Source of the DNA: Casuarina equisetifolia
Lineage: Eukaryota; Streptophyta; Magnoliopsida; Fagales; Casuarinaceae
Assembly (NCBI GenBank): GCA_028551475.1
Contig: CM052355.1
Span: forward strand, 23,091,580 to 23,155,579
Direction of reading: 5' to 3'
DNA length: 64,000 nucleotides
Shown here piece by piece: positions 1 through 11,203 of the stretch. Below the pieces are notes generated by a model. The model was given only the letters and a program-made list of their open reading frames with translations. It did no database searches and was not told the origin of the DNA. Within the stretch, counting starts at the first letter, position 1. Each line of letters begins with the position of its first letter. The translations under genes and the position numbers were made by a program.

Positions 1-1560
1 AGGTAATTATTTTTGACTAAGTATCCCTTTTGTAAGAAGAAATGATCATAACACCTTTAGAAGCTTCCTTCCATATTAAACAAAAATCAATATCATTGGG
101 ATAAAATTATTTGACAATCTCAAAACCCAATACTTGTGCCCTTAAACATTAACAAATAATGTCTTCTACTTAGGGCATTGGAAACTCAATTAAGCTTCCT
201 AGCCTTATTCTTAATTATAGAAAGTTAGTTGTAAAGACTTTATCCATTTAGCATGACAATTGTTTAACTTTTGCTAGCTATTGAGATACTTGAGGGCTTT
301 ATGATTAATAAAGAAAATAAACTCTTTTGGTAGTAGGTAATGCCACCAATGATTAAGTGCTTTAATAATTGCATAGAATTCTTTATAATAAGTTGAAAAC
401 TTCCCATTACTTTCATTTAGCTTCTCACTAAAAAAGGCAATGGGTTGACCTTTTATGCTACAAACAACACCAATTCCTACATTTGAGGCATCACACTCCA
501 TTTCAAAAAACTTATCAAAATTAGGAAATGCTAGAATAATACTAGATATCATTTTTTCCTTGATAAGATCAAAGCTCTTTTTACTAGTATCCATCATAAG
601 GATTCACCTTTTAAGCATTTTATAATTGAAGCAACCAATGTAATAAAACCCTAAATAAATCTTCTATAGAAAAACAAACCATGAAAGCTATGCATGTCAT
701 AGATGGATCAAGGCACTAATTAGCTCACAATTGCCTCAATTTCGCTAAGATCCACCTTAACCCAAGAATACAATACCCTTGGTAAAGAACTCACATTTCA
801 TTAAGTTAGCATATAATTTTTTATCCTACAAGGCTTGAAAGACTTGCTTTAAGTGATTCAAATTTTGATCTTCAGACTTGTTAAAGATCAATGTATTATC
901 AAAATAAACCATAACAAATTTCTCAATAATGGTTTAAATATGTGAGTTATGAGATGCATAAATGTGCTTGGAGCATTGGAGAGTCTAAAAGGCATTACCA
1001 TCCATTCATAGAGTCCATTTTGAGTTTTGAATGCAATCTTTCATTCATCTCCAATCCTTATTTGAATTTGATGATAGTCACTTCTTAGGTCAATCTTAGA
1101 AAAGATAACAACACCATGAAGTTGATCAAGTGAATCATCCAACTAAGGAATTAGAAATCTATATTTGATGGTAATCTGATTGATTGCCCTACTATTAATA
1201 CACGTGTCATGATTCATCTTTCTTTGGCACTAACAAAGCTAGGACAACACATGGGCTCATGCTTTCACAAACCATCTTTTTGGACATAAGCTATCTACTT
1301 GCCATTGTAACTTTTATGTTGTGTTAGATTCATGTAATAAGCATCTTTGTTAGGAAGAAAAGCTTTTGGAACAAGACTGATGCAATGCTAAATATCTCTA
1401 GTTAGTGAAAGTCTTAGAGGAATTTCATTTGGAACAACATTTCCAAACTCCTAGACGAGTGGTTGTAATAAGGGATGTGGTTCAAGTTGAGGTTTAGAAT
1501 TTGACTTCATGAGTACAAGAGCATAAACTACTTCAATATCCTAAATTGTTTACTTTATTT
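1..1560 (-). mobile_element. Ty3/gypsy pol remnant (reverse transcriptase to RNase H), cut by window edge
   Basis: Read on the minus strand, the translation runs from a protease-RT linker (about 1500) through reverse transcriptase (about 1400-700) and RNase H (597-274) toward the spacer before integrase at the window start. Recognisable gypsy blocks include CIDSRAIN-like, [16 protein letters not shown] and [13 protein letters not shown] strings near 1220-950. Stops and frame changes break it, so it is dead. The element continues beyond position 1; its integrase and 3' LTR are not in the window. Family assignment is from residue patterns only. Confidence 0.85.
274..597 (-). pseudogene. Gypsy RNase H domain, longest intact piece of the remnant
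   Basis: An open stretch of 107 codons encodes the end of the RT thumb and the RNase H-like domain of a Ty3/gypsy polyprotein. Visible blocks are ECDASNVGIG (residues about 34-43; the D and E positions belong to the RNase H fold), QPIAFFSEKLN, KEFYAIIKAL and NHKALKYLNS. In a live element this domain removes the RNA strand of the RNA:DNA hybrid during reverse transcription. The ATG is an internal methionine, not a real start, because homology continues upstream on the minus strand past a stop. It is part of the larger remnant, not a host gene. Confidence 0.85.
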
Positions 1561-1732
1561 AAGTGCTTGAAATTGCAAGTTTACCTTTCTTGCTTGATAG
1601 TTTGCATGTGTTGCCTAGTTTGATATGAGCTATCATAATATGATTTCCATCCTTGTGAAGCGAATAAGTATTCTTATACCTATCATGAAGGCTTTTTAGT
1701 TATATTGCAAAGGCCTTCCTAAAAGTAGGTGA

Positions 1733-2210
1733 TGACGTGGCCCAAGCCCTAACAACCATTACTGATGCACTTAAGGAGATAGGTCTAGCCATAACAATAA
1801 GAGAATTGATTTCCAAGGAGTCTTTGCTATGAACAACTAAAAGAATTTATTTCTTTTGACTATCTTAGGAACTTATGGAGCTTTTATGATGTAATTACTT
1901 ATCTTTAACTGGCCTTTTAGAAATAGAAGAATCTCTCTTATAATAGCCACCTTCTTATGTAGTGAAGCAATTTATGAGTTTGAGATTAAGTTAGAGCTTT
2001 GGCTTTCTTGCAAAGTTTTGTATCTCTTTGGCTTGTTCCAAGAGTGGTAAACAATCTTAATCTGTATCTCTTTAGGACTACTTCCTAATAGAGTGGTGAA
2101 TGTTTATTGTTGAATTCTAAGGAAGTGAGTAATATGCATATGTAATTTTCAAGATAATTTTATCTTTTATTTTCCTTCTCTTTGTCTAGTATTAAGTTTA
2201 GTAATTAGAG
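1733..2210 (+). repeat. Gypsy LTR remnant, first copy, with primer-site-like end
   Basis: A stretch beginning TGACGTGGCC and ending near CTAGTATTA is followed by TAGTAATTAGAGCTTGG, a worn initiator-Met primer site. The same order of sequence recurs at 2525-2873 plus 6367-6728, so this is one LTR of an older gypsy family. It contains tandem copies of an AGAGTGGTGA-type motif near its 3' end. A second partial 3' end of the same LTR lies at about 2300-2520. Confidence 0.6.
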
Positions 2211-2524
2211 CTTGGTTTAATCCTTGGTCGTTATCATCGTGCTCACAATTTTGAAGTCGCAATCCAATTAGGCCTGGGTTGGATTATTTTAGGCTGGTGT
2301 GGAGTCATTTTGAATTGATCCAAAATGAGCCACTTCATCTTTGGAATTACTTCCAATAGAGTGATGAGTGTTTGTCTTTGAATTCTAAGGTAGTGAGTTT
2401 TATGTATCCTTAGTTTTTAAAGATTGTTTGTCTTTAAATTCTAAAGTGCTAAGTATTCTATATCATTAATTTTCAAAGATAATTTTATCTTTCACTTTTG
2501 TCTCTCTTTCTAACTAGTGGAGCA

Positions 2525-2873
2525 TGACGTAGCCAACTTTGAGCAAGCCTAAATTGATCTTGCACAAGCCCAAGAATCAAACCAAATTGATCTAATATAA
2601 ATATAGGATCTAGGCCAAGCCTATACACTCATTAATGATCCACATGGGGAGTTAAGTATAGCATTATTGACTAGAATCAATTTCCAAGACATTCATTCCT
2701 TAGATAACTAAAAGTAATTACTACCTTTGACCATCTTGAGAACCCATGCTATCATTTAATATGTAACTACCCAACTTTGACCATTTTGAAAGTCTAAGCC
2801 AACATTTATGATGTAATTACTTTATTTTGATTAGCTTGTTAAGAATAGGAGTATCTTTCATATAAATAAGTAT
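2525..2873 (+). repeat. Left half of gypsy LTR split by a later insertion
   Basis: Starts TGACGTAGCC and matches the 5' half of the LTR copy at 1733. It stops where the gypsy derivative begins at 2874, and the matching 3' half resumes at 6367. The two halves align in order with the uninterrupted copy, which shows the insertion history. The flanks AGTAT (2869-2873) and CTATG or ACTAT after 6365 give only an approximate target duplication. Confidence 0.65.
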
Positions 2874-3526
2874 TGTTCTAGATTGGTTGTATGTGTTGAC
2901 AAAATGGCTGAGCAAATATGGGTTGGACATTCATATGTTGGACTAATAGTATGGGCTGATGGATCAAGCTATGCAATACGGTTTGGCCTACCTAGTTTCC
3001 CTTGTTGTTAGGTCATCCACTAGGGTGTTGCCTGTTGTATGTCCTTTTCTATTCCTTGTAATGTTCTAGAACATAATGGATCTCTATAATGAGAGAACAT
3101 TACTTGGCTACTTTTAATTGTAACGACTTTAATATTAAATAAGATTATTGTTATGATCTCATATTTATGATTGTTACATTAGTCTTGAAAAAATTGTCTA
3201 TGGTTAAGAATTACAAGTGTCCTGATTTGATGAACCTAATTTAAATTCTAAATAGCGTACACACATTTATGATTTTACCATAAATGTGTAACCATTGCAA
3301 CATTGAATTCTCAAGAGAAGGCAAGCCCTTATATAAAAGGAACCTTTTTAATTTTCTTTCTCACATAATTCACCTAAACACTTCCTACTCTTAGCACTCC
3401 AATTATTCCTTAACTATTCTATTTGTTCTTCAAAAGTTGCCTTATTAGGGTTATCCTGGTTAAAGGTTAACTTTGTTTCTATCCTAAAATTGAGTGCCAA
3501 ACAGGTTTCTCTCTAGGTCCGTTACA
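2874..3526 (+). repeat. 5' LTR of the gypsy derivative
   Basis: 653 bp, TGTTCTAG to CCGTTACA. It contains an inverted repeat around 3259-3292 (ACACATTTATGA and its complement) that is also present in the 3' copy, so it is an original part of the LTR. A TATATAAAAGG box lies near 3340. The primer site follows directly. Confidence 0.8.
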
Positions 3527-3570
3527 AGTAGTATTAGAGCTAGGTTCTTAAGGTAGGCTGAGCTACTGGA

Positions 3571-5560
3571 ATGGCATCCGAAGGTGAATCCTAACTCGAG
3601 AGATAGGTTAAGAGAAAAAAGACATAAGTCAAAACAATGGTATCCATGAGGAAAGAATTAGTGTGCTAGAGAATTGCTTGTCTCACACTAAAAAAAAGTA
3701 GTTAAGTTGAAGGAAGCTATGGTGAAATTACAAGGGAAACTTGCCACTATTATTGTCCTTAATGGAGATATTCCTAAGTTGATGAGCTATGGTGGGAAAT
3801 GAGATGCAATAGAAGTGAAAGACTTCTTTTGGCATATGGAGTGATATTTTGATATGGCTCACATCATTGATGATCTTGCTAAGGTACAAATTGCCTTATA
3901 TTATCTCACTCATAATGCTAATGTATAGTAGTGTAGAAGGTGCCAAGAAATAGAAAGTAGGGAGGACCCAAGTAGAACATATATGGCATTCAAGAAGGAA
4001 TTGAAGAAATAATTCCTTCCAAAGAATGTGGACTACAAGGCCTATGAAACATTGAAGGACTTAAGGCATACATAAACTTTGTGAGCCTATGTGCAAGCAT
4101 TTACTAATGCAACACTATACCTTAAAGATGTGCTAGAGAAAATCCTCATGTTCTTCTTTGTGAGTGGCCTTTAAAAGTGGGCAAGGGATGAGATTAAGAA
4201 GCAAGATGTGACTAAGTTAAGTTATGTTATCTCCATTGTCGAGTCCTTAATGGATTGTAAACATAATGAGATTTCATTCAACCCACCTCTTCAAATCGAG
4301 AGCTTGGAAAAAGAATGAGAAAGTTAAACCCCATTTAATCATAATGGAAGTACTAGACCATCACAATGGTGACAAAGGTACTAGACTATCTTTCTATTGC
4401 AATGACAACAAGAGATGAGGTGATCCTTGCTATTTCATTTGTAAAGGCCCATACTATATGAACGATTGTCCGAGAAAAGGATTCCTACATGTTATGTAGA
4501 GAAAGCCAATACCAAAGGAGTCTTGAAGGAAATTGATATATGGCAATTCTTTAGTTGCTTAATTCAATGGAAAAATCCTGAATTGGCTACAAAATCTTTG
4601 ATGTATATTGACCTTGTAGTTAATTGTAAAGAAATGGAAGCTATGTTGAATTCAGGTGCTATTCATAACTTCATCACACCTGGAAAAGCCAAGAGATTGT
4701 GCCTTGTGGTGAAGAAAGATGTGGGATCATTGAAGATAGTGAATAACACCCTTTGGCCGATACGTAGGATTGTCCATAGAATGAATGTAAATGTTGGGAG
4801 ATGGAATGGAAAAGTAAATCTCATAATAGTATGAATGGATGCTACAAGTTGATCCTAGGGTTAGACTTTTACATGTAGCCTATACTTTTATTTATCCTGC
4901 ACATAGTCGCTTGTCTATCCTTGCAGGAGATATGTCATGCATGATCACCACAAAAAACCATAGGTCATATACATAAAATCCTTTATGCAATGCAACTAAA
5001 GGAAGGTATATAGAAAGGTAAGGAAGCTTACCCATTTGTATGAAAAGGAAAAGAGATCTTGAAGAAAGAAGATTATTTGAACATAGGTTATGATATCCTT
5101 GATGAGAATAAGGATTTGAAATTGTCCAAGATGTTAAAGCAACTACCCTCGAGAAGGGAAGTTAACTATGTGGTGGAGTTTGAGTTAGGAACAAAAACTC
5201 CAATTTTGATGAAGGAGAAACATCTTACTATCTAAAAAAGTCAAAAGGATATGGAAGATAATGATTGGAGTAGGCTATTGAAAGGCCTTCCTAAATTAAT
5301 AGCCTTCTTTCAGAAGGATGCAAAACTAATTCTAGTTAGTTGAACCTCTTAGAAAAAGAGAGTTCATCCAAGAAAACAACTTGCGATGTAGGGAATGGAT
5401 TACCTAAGAGTGGGGTAATACTAGAATCTAAAGAAGATCTTCAACAAATCAAGAAACTTCATCAATTTTTATTTACCAATGATGTAAGTGTTATTGAATC
5501 AGGCAAGGAAGGATGTGCCATACTAATAGTACAAGTCGATGTTCATGCCATTCAAGTATG
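3571..5560 (+). pseudogene. Degenerate gypsy gag-protease with truncated RT
   Basis: Translation starts at ATGGCATCC (3571) and is stopped within a few codons. Gag-like sequence continues in pieces to about 4310. The stretch 4466-4834 is open for 122 codons and carries a retropepsin-like domain; the active-site triplet normally DSG reads NSG (LNSGAIHNF), so the catalytic Asp is lost. Around 5130-5190 an RT N-terminal block (LPSRREVNYVVEFELG) appears, then homology ends abruptly. The open stretch 5340-5561 shows no clear domain. The role in a live element would be capsid formation and polyprotein cleavage. Confidence 0.75.
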
Positions 5561-5712
5561 AGTCAAACTTCTATATGTCGCATGAGCCAACGGACTACAC
5601 TATATGAATAGGTCTTCTAGACTAGCATTGTGGGCTAATCAACTAAGCTCATTGAGTCTAGCCTTAATTACCTCTTGGTGATTAGGTCGTCACTAAATTA
5701 GGTGGGGGAGAA

Positions 5713-6366
5713 TGCTTTAGGCTAGTAGTACAAACTGACAAAATGGTTGAGTGAATATAGGTTGGACATCCATGTGTTGGACTAATAGTACAAGTTAATG
5801 GACCAAGCTATGCAATATGGGTTTAGCTTGCCTAGTTTTCTTTGTTATTGGGTCATCCACTTGGATGGTGCCCAATGTATTTTCTTTTCTATTCCTTGTA
5901 GTTGAATGTTCTAGAATATAATAAATCTTTATAATGAGGGAAACGTTACTTGGCTACTTTTGATTATAATGACTTTATTATTGAATAAGATTACTGTTAT
6001 GATATGATATTTATAATTGTAACGTTAGTCTTGAAACAATTGTCTACTGTTAAGAATTAGAAATGTCTTGATTCAATGAACCTAATTCAAATTCTAAATA
6101 ATGTACACACATTTATGATTCCACCATAAATGTGTAACCGACACAACATTAAATTCTTAAAAGAAGGCAAGCCCTCTTTGTTGCCTCTTGATTCTCTTTC
6201 TCACATAATTCACCTAAACTCTTCCTACTCTCAACACTCCTATTGTTCCTTAACTCTTCTATTTGTTTTTCAAAAGTTGCTTCCTTAAGGTGATCCTGGT
6301 TGAAGGGTAACTCTATTTCTATCTTGAAACTGAGTGTTGAATAGATTTCTTTCTAGGTCTGTTACA
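5713..6366 (+). repeat. 3' LTR of the gypsy derivative
   Basis: 654 bp, TGCTTTAG to TCTGTTACA, the direct partner of 2874-3526. The two differ at many positions by eye, largely C-to-T and G-to-A, which indicates an old insertion. The purine tract just upstream (about 5700-5712) fits the second-strand primer. Confidence 0.8.
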
Positions 6367-7860
6367 CTATGCTCTCTTGTAATCAAAAAAAGATTATAAG
6401 TTTAATAAGATTAAGTTATTAAGAGTTAGGCATTAGCTTACTTTCAAAGCTCTGTATCTTTTTGGCTTATTCCAAGAGTGGTGAACATTCTTACTTTTTA
6501 TCTCTTTAGACTTGCTCCAATAGAGTGGTGAGTATTTATTCTTTGTATCTTTTTAGAATTACTTCTAATAAAGTGGTGAGTGTTTATCTTTATTCTATAT
6601 CTCTTTAAAATTAATTTCAATAGAATGATAAGTGTTTGTCCTTCGGTTCTAAGGTGCTAAATATTTTGTATCCTTAGTTTTCAAAGATAATTTAATCTTT
6701 TATTTTCCTCCATTATATCTAGTATTAAGTTTGGTTATCAAAGCTATGGTTCAATGGCTAGTCATATCATCCTACTTGCCATATTAATGTCGTTGAAGTG
6801 AAAAAAGTATGTCAACATAAGATGGAAATGAATAAGATTAGGAGACAACTTAAGAAGCTTCAAGATGAACTAGTGCATTATTGAACAAGAGAATGTTATG
6901 ATTCCCATTTTAGATTTGAAAGGAGTTGTCATTCTAGAATTGGAAAGTATAAGGATCCTTTCTACCAATGTACACAAAGACATTGATGATAGCACTTCAC
7001 CCATTTCATCATATTTGATGATATTTTCAACAATCTCCTAGCATCAAAGTTGATATTCCAAAGTTTGACAAGAGAAGGTAAACCAAACAAATTCCTAGAC
7101 TAGCTTTACATGGTTGAATGAGTATTTTCCACCAAAGGCTATCTCAAAGATCAAAAGGTAAAGTTGATTACCTTGAAAGTAAGAAAATATGCATCTTTGT
7201 CATGGAAAAACTTGTAAAGACAAAGAATTCATGAAGAAAAATGGAAAATTAGAACTTAGGAGAAAATGAAGATAAAGCTAAAAAGAAGGTTCCTTCCGTA
7301 CTATTATACCTCTATATCAAGAGAGGATTTTGCAACATAAGAGGTTCCAATAGTTATGAAATACACTCCACTAGCAAAACCTATGGAACATAGAAGCTTT
7401 TTTGGAGGTGGAAATTCCAAACAAACTAATCCTTTTAATGCAAGTTCCTATAGAAGTTTTAAATGTCAAGGTTATAGACATATAATTTTGGAATGCCCTA
7501 ACTAAAAGACCATTGCCTTTGTTAAAGAAGATGATATATTATAAGAATTTGATGAAGCCAAAGTAGAATGTGAGGGAGAATGGGTGTATGTAAATGAAGA
7601 GGACACCTAAAACAATCAAAGAAGTTATAACTTAAATCAAATTGAAGAAAATGATTGGTGTTAAAAAGAATATCTTTCACACTCTTTATACCTTCCATGA
7701 AAAGGTATATGAGATTATCATAAATGAAGAAAGTTGCACTAAAATTGTAGTAATTGAAATGGTGTAAAAACAACAATAAAGATGGAAGATCATCCAAGAC
7801 CATACAAGGATGAGGTAAGAATCAATAAGCACTCCCTTATTTACTTTTCCATTAGAAAAC
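6367..7860 (+). mobile_element. Older gypsy element: LTR 3' half, primer site and gag
   Basis: 6367-6728 is the 3' half of the LTR whose 5' half is at 2525-2873. It is followed by TGGTTATCAAAGC (6732-6744), an initiator-Met primer site with small changes. Gag follows in broken frames: a capsid part near 7040-7330 (VDIPKFDKR, LVTLKV-like blocks) and a zinc knuckle near 7455-7500 reading SFKCQGYRHIILEC, where the first Cys of CX2C is Ser. Later sequence to about 7860 reads like the gag-protease linker. Many stops; dead. Confidence 0.7.
6440..6645 (+). repeat. Tandem repeat, about 4 units of 45-55 bp, in LTR
   Basis: Four degenerate units each carry a core like CCAAGAGTGGTGA or CCAATAGAGTGGTGAGT preceded by TATCTCTTT. 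The same block in shorter form is in the LTR copies at about 2030-2110 and 2335-2370, so it belongs to the LTR and varies in copy number. Confidence 0.6.
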
Positions 7861-9464
7861 GTTATAAGGATAGTATTTAAGAACATATTTTTTTATCAAA
7901 CTCTTTGTTGAAATCCTCCAACCCATCAAGGGCTACTCTTGCCATCTCATCTAGGTAATATTGTACCATATCCTTTGAATGTAAATGAATACTTTCCATT
8001 AGCTCTTGTAACAAGACTCTCATCATAGTAGTTTGTTATTTCTAATAATTTTTTGCTTGGTTCTAGGTCTCCGTGTTATTTGCACTATAAAATTCAATTG
8101 TTGGTAGCTTCCCCACCTTTTTCCTTTTATCTATTTTGCTTCCCTATTCTTAAGAATGTCATCATTCTTTGCAAGAATAACAAAGGTATACGATGTTGCC
8201 ATGTGAACCTTTGGTGGGGATGTAAAGGTCATTAAACCCATTTTGTATTGATCCTTCTTTACCACTTTAGCTTCCTTTGGTTATAGGACTTCTTCATTCA
8301 CAATTTAGATATATGGGAATGTATAGTGGGAGCAACCACCAAAGTCATTAATAATGTTTCTGCATTTTTGGTCTCCATACCTTAGATTCCTTATGCATTT
8401 AGGAATGCTTGCTTCTCTCTTCATTTTTATCTTTGACATCTTCTACCTATATAATTTTCTTTTACAAATGCACACGTCATATCCTTAGGCATGGCATGAA
8501 GAATAGTAGCTAATGTTCACTCAAACATAATTTTCTACTACTTCTTACCCTCTTAAAAAATGTTTATACAAACTCTTAGTAGGTAGGGGATTAGGTAAAT
8601 CCATTTTGACATAAATGCTGGCAAATATAGAATTTTTCTAACAATAAAATGTTTGTATCAATAATTAAATATCTTTCTATCTATCACTTATGCCTTGCAA
8701 GGCTATGGGAATGTAGAGGGGTAGAGGCAAATATTGTAATTTGAGCCATAAGGTGCTTGCATGGAATGTTTTCACTTTTTTGGCTCCTTGGACCAATGAG
8801 TGAGAATGAACAAATGCTTCTTAAACATCCTAGACTCATGTGACCAAGCCCTAATGAGATCCTTTTAAGAGAATAGATGGATTTGAATGCTTCAAGGATC
8901 CATGAGCCCAACTATGGTAGTTTAGCCTATACCTCATGAGGAATTCACATGCTATTGGAAAGCTTCCACTAGTGGGTAACTTATTATGAGCATAAATTAG
9001 GGGAATTTTACAATTTATGATATTCATTAGGGGATATGCAAAATTCTGGCTCCTCATTACAAGTCATTTTGTCCTTGGGAAAGAGGGGGATGGGAGGTAT
9101 TTATGGTGGTGGAGGATGGAAAGGACCATAAGTGAAAGCAAATTTGTAGGAAATCTATTTTAAGGCTAGGAATGGGGTTGAGGACATAGCTTGTAAAAGA
9201 ATATGGGAAGGATTGGTTAATGATGGAAGTAGATGTGTAGCTCCAAATCTATGTTAGTCAAAACTAGCTATGCCAAATGGATTGCTAGAAACAGCTAAAG
9301 ATGCTACCATTAAAGGTGAATTTAAGCTTGTTGAAGGTTATGTTGCAAATGAGCTCTTACCCAACATAAAAAAAGTTCATGCCAAGTGGTTTTGAAGGGA
9401 AGTAGTGTGATTTGAAATCGGGAACCATCTAGATCATCAAGGAAGAGATACTTATTGACTAGTG
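7861..9464. other. Intergenic, no recognised gene
   Basis: Short open stretches exist on both strands (for example 8684-8911 and 8851-9057 minus, 8053-8235 plus), but none shows a domain I recognise. The first 150 bases read on the minus strand as an open peptide (ARVALDGLEDFNKEF) that might be a piece of gag. The rest is AT-rich sequence like the neighbouring decayed elements. Confidence 0.4.
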
Positions 9465-9796
9465 TGTTATGGTCCTAAAGGTAATTGAATCCACCATGCC
9501 AATAGGCTTTGGCCTTTTGGCTCAATGGTTGGGTTTGTTACATTTGGTATCAAAGCTAAACCCCACATCTGTAGTTCAAACCACGAAAGGGGTGACCTAT
9601 GGAAAAGGCTACTTGGTGGAAAAATGCCATGGGTTGAAAGGGCGCCTAAATGCATGGGGCCAATTTGGAGCCATCGTGGAGTGGGTTGCTAGGGTGTCGG
9701 TTGCGGAGCATGGTGGAATGTTATGGTCCTAAAGGTAATTGAATTCGTCATGCCAACAAGCTTAGGCCTTTTGGCTCAATGGTTGGGTTCGTTACA
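9465..9796 (+). mobile_element. TRIM-like miniature LTR retrotransposon
   Basis: A 332 bp unit with two 78 bp direct terminal repeats (9465-9542 and 9719-9796), both TGTTATGGTCC to GTTACA, differing at 7 of 78 positions by eye. The left repeat is followed at once by TTTGGTATCAAAGC, one mismatch from the standard TGGTATCAGAGC primer site for initiator tRNA-Met. The right repeat is preceded by the purine-rich GCGGAGCATGGTGGAA. The interior is 176 bp and codes for nothing recognisable. This is the plan of a terminal-repeat retrotransposon in miniature. No clear 5 bp target duplication is seen (TAGTG left, AGCAA right). Confidence 0.8.
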
Positions 9797-11168
9797 AGCA
9801 AGTGATGAAAGCCTCTAAGAATCAAAAAATGAACCTAGGAGCGTAGGCTCTAAGATTAGAGAACCTAACAAAATAGGTAGAAATCTCTACAAATTCATAT
9901 TACCATCGGGTGGTCCTTCCTTTATTGAAGAGGAGGGGCCAAACTCCACTGCTATATATTTGTTGAAGGAAAGTTTTGGTGATTGGGTGGGAAAAGATTT
10001 TTTTTTTCTTTAATGCAAAAAGTGTCTTTGAAGAAAGGAAACGTTGAATGCATAAATGAGTTATATGTCATAAGCCAATTAAGGAATGAAAAGTATATGT
10101 GAAAAACAAGTTTTATCTTTACTTATTGATATTATGTGTTTTGAGGAAGGGAAAAATAGGAAGTTTGTATGAAATAAGAGGGCAACATAGGAGGAAAGAA
10201 AAGGTAGTGAATAGTATCAACATCTTTGTGGAGAATTTGAGAGAATTTTGAGGCCTTACTTAATTTATCAAGCCATCCTTTACAAAGGCATTTTGCTTGT
10301 TGAATCCAATATTGTTTTATTGGTTGTTCTTCATGTTTTGTGATTGTCTTTGGTCATATCAAAACTAGTTTAATATTGGAATGTCATGTTGTTGGTTTCT
10401 ATGGAAAAATTAGTGTTCCATCAATTGAAATCTTCTATCTCCTTATAAGTAGTATTAAAGCATCGATCTAGTGTTGTATAGGCAAGATGTTTTTGATGGT
10501 TTGCTTATTAGTAGAGGATCATAGAGAATTTTGAAGTCTTATGACAAAGGTGTAAGAATCTTTGCAAGAAATAAAAGATATAATTAGTGTTAGCTCCCTG
10601 GAGTTGTAAGACCTTTCAAGATCTAGTTGCTATGTTGAATGTAAGTTGATTCAAGTTGAGAAGAACGAAGATGAGTCTTCTGCCATCAAACTTATAGGAG
10701 AGGCTGATGTTTAACTTATGATTAAGGAGGAGAATCTAATGAATGGCCTCCATCACTCATCTTTACCTTTTGTGTAGGGGTTAACATGCTAAATAATGAT
10801 GGGGAAATGGGAAACTAGCAACTAAATGACCATCAAGAACTATTCAAAGACTTAATTGATGCTAGGAAAAATGGGATTGATATTTTCTTACACAAATGAG
10901 GTTAAATTAGGCCATTTGTTAACAGTGCATAATGGATTTCAAACAATGGTGAGTAGTCAAATTTTGGCCAGCAATTTGCACTAACAAGGCTAGGGTTTAG
11001 CATACGATTTGGCCATTAAAAGGGAAGAAGTGCACGCTTAAATGGATAGGTGTAGCATTGTCACAAATAGCAAAGCAAGACTTATTCAAAAACCAATTCT
11101 AGGCATTAGATCTAATAGAACATAGTCTTCTTGCAATGAAGAGGAGGACAAGGATGATTAGGAAAAAG
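9797..11168. other. Intergenic, probable old retroelement leader, not classified
   Basis: No domain is recognisable. At about 10446-10460 the string AAGTAGTATTAAAGCATCG resembles a worn initiator-Met primer site, and the preceding 600 bases could be an LTR, but no partner LTR was found. This flank was once joined to 18415 before the chromovirus inserted. Confidence 0.35.
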
Positions 11169-11203
11169 TATAAGAACTTTCTTGCACTTTCCTAGTAAGA
11201 ATC

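Larger units (their letters stand above)
2874..6366 (+). mobile_element. Ty3/gypsy deletion derivative with both LTRs
   Basis: Two LTRs of equal length (2874-3526 and 5713-6366) in direct orientation flank about 2.2 kb. The 5' LTR ends GTTACA and is followed by AGTAGTATTAGAGCTAGG, a mutated initiator-Met primer site. The 3' LTR is preceded by the purine tract AGGTGGGGGAGAA. The interior has gag from 3571, a protease region (4466-4834) and only the first residues of RT (about 5125-5215). Most of RT and all of RNase H and integrase are gone. It was non-autonomous and is now broken by many stops. It is inserted in an older gypsy LTR. Confidence 0.85.

Noticed and set aside
9467..9732. Open frames on both strands at 9467-9655 and 9469-9732
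   Set aside because: They run through the LTR and short interior of the TRIM-like element and show no protein homology.
9465..9796. Cassandra TRIM
   Set aside because: The 78 bp repeats are too short and I see no 5S rRNA-like internal promoter boxes.
10446..10460. Initiator-Met primer-site-like string
   Set aside because: No paired LTRs or clear gag nearby, so not called as an element.
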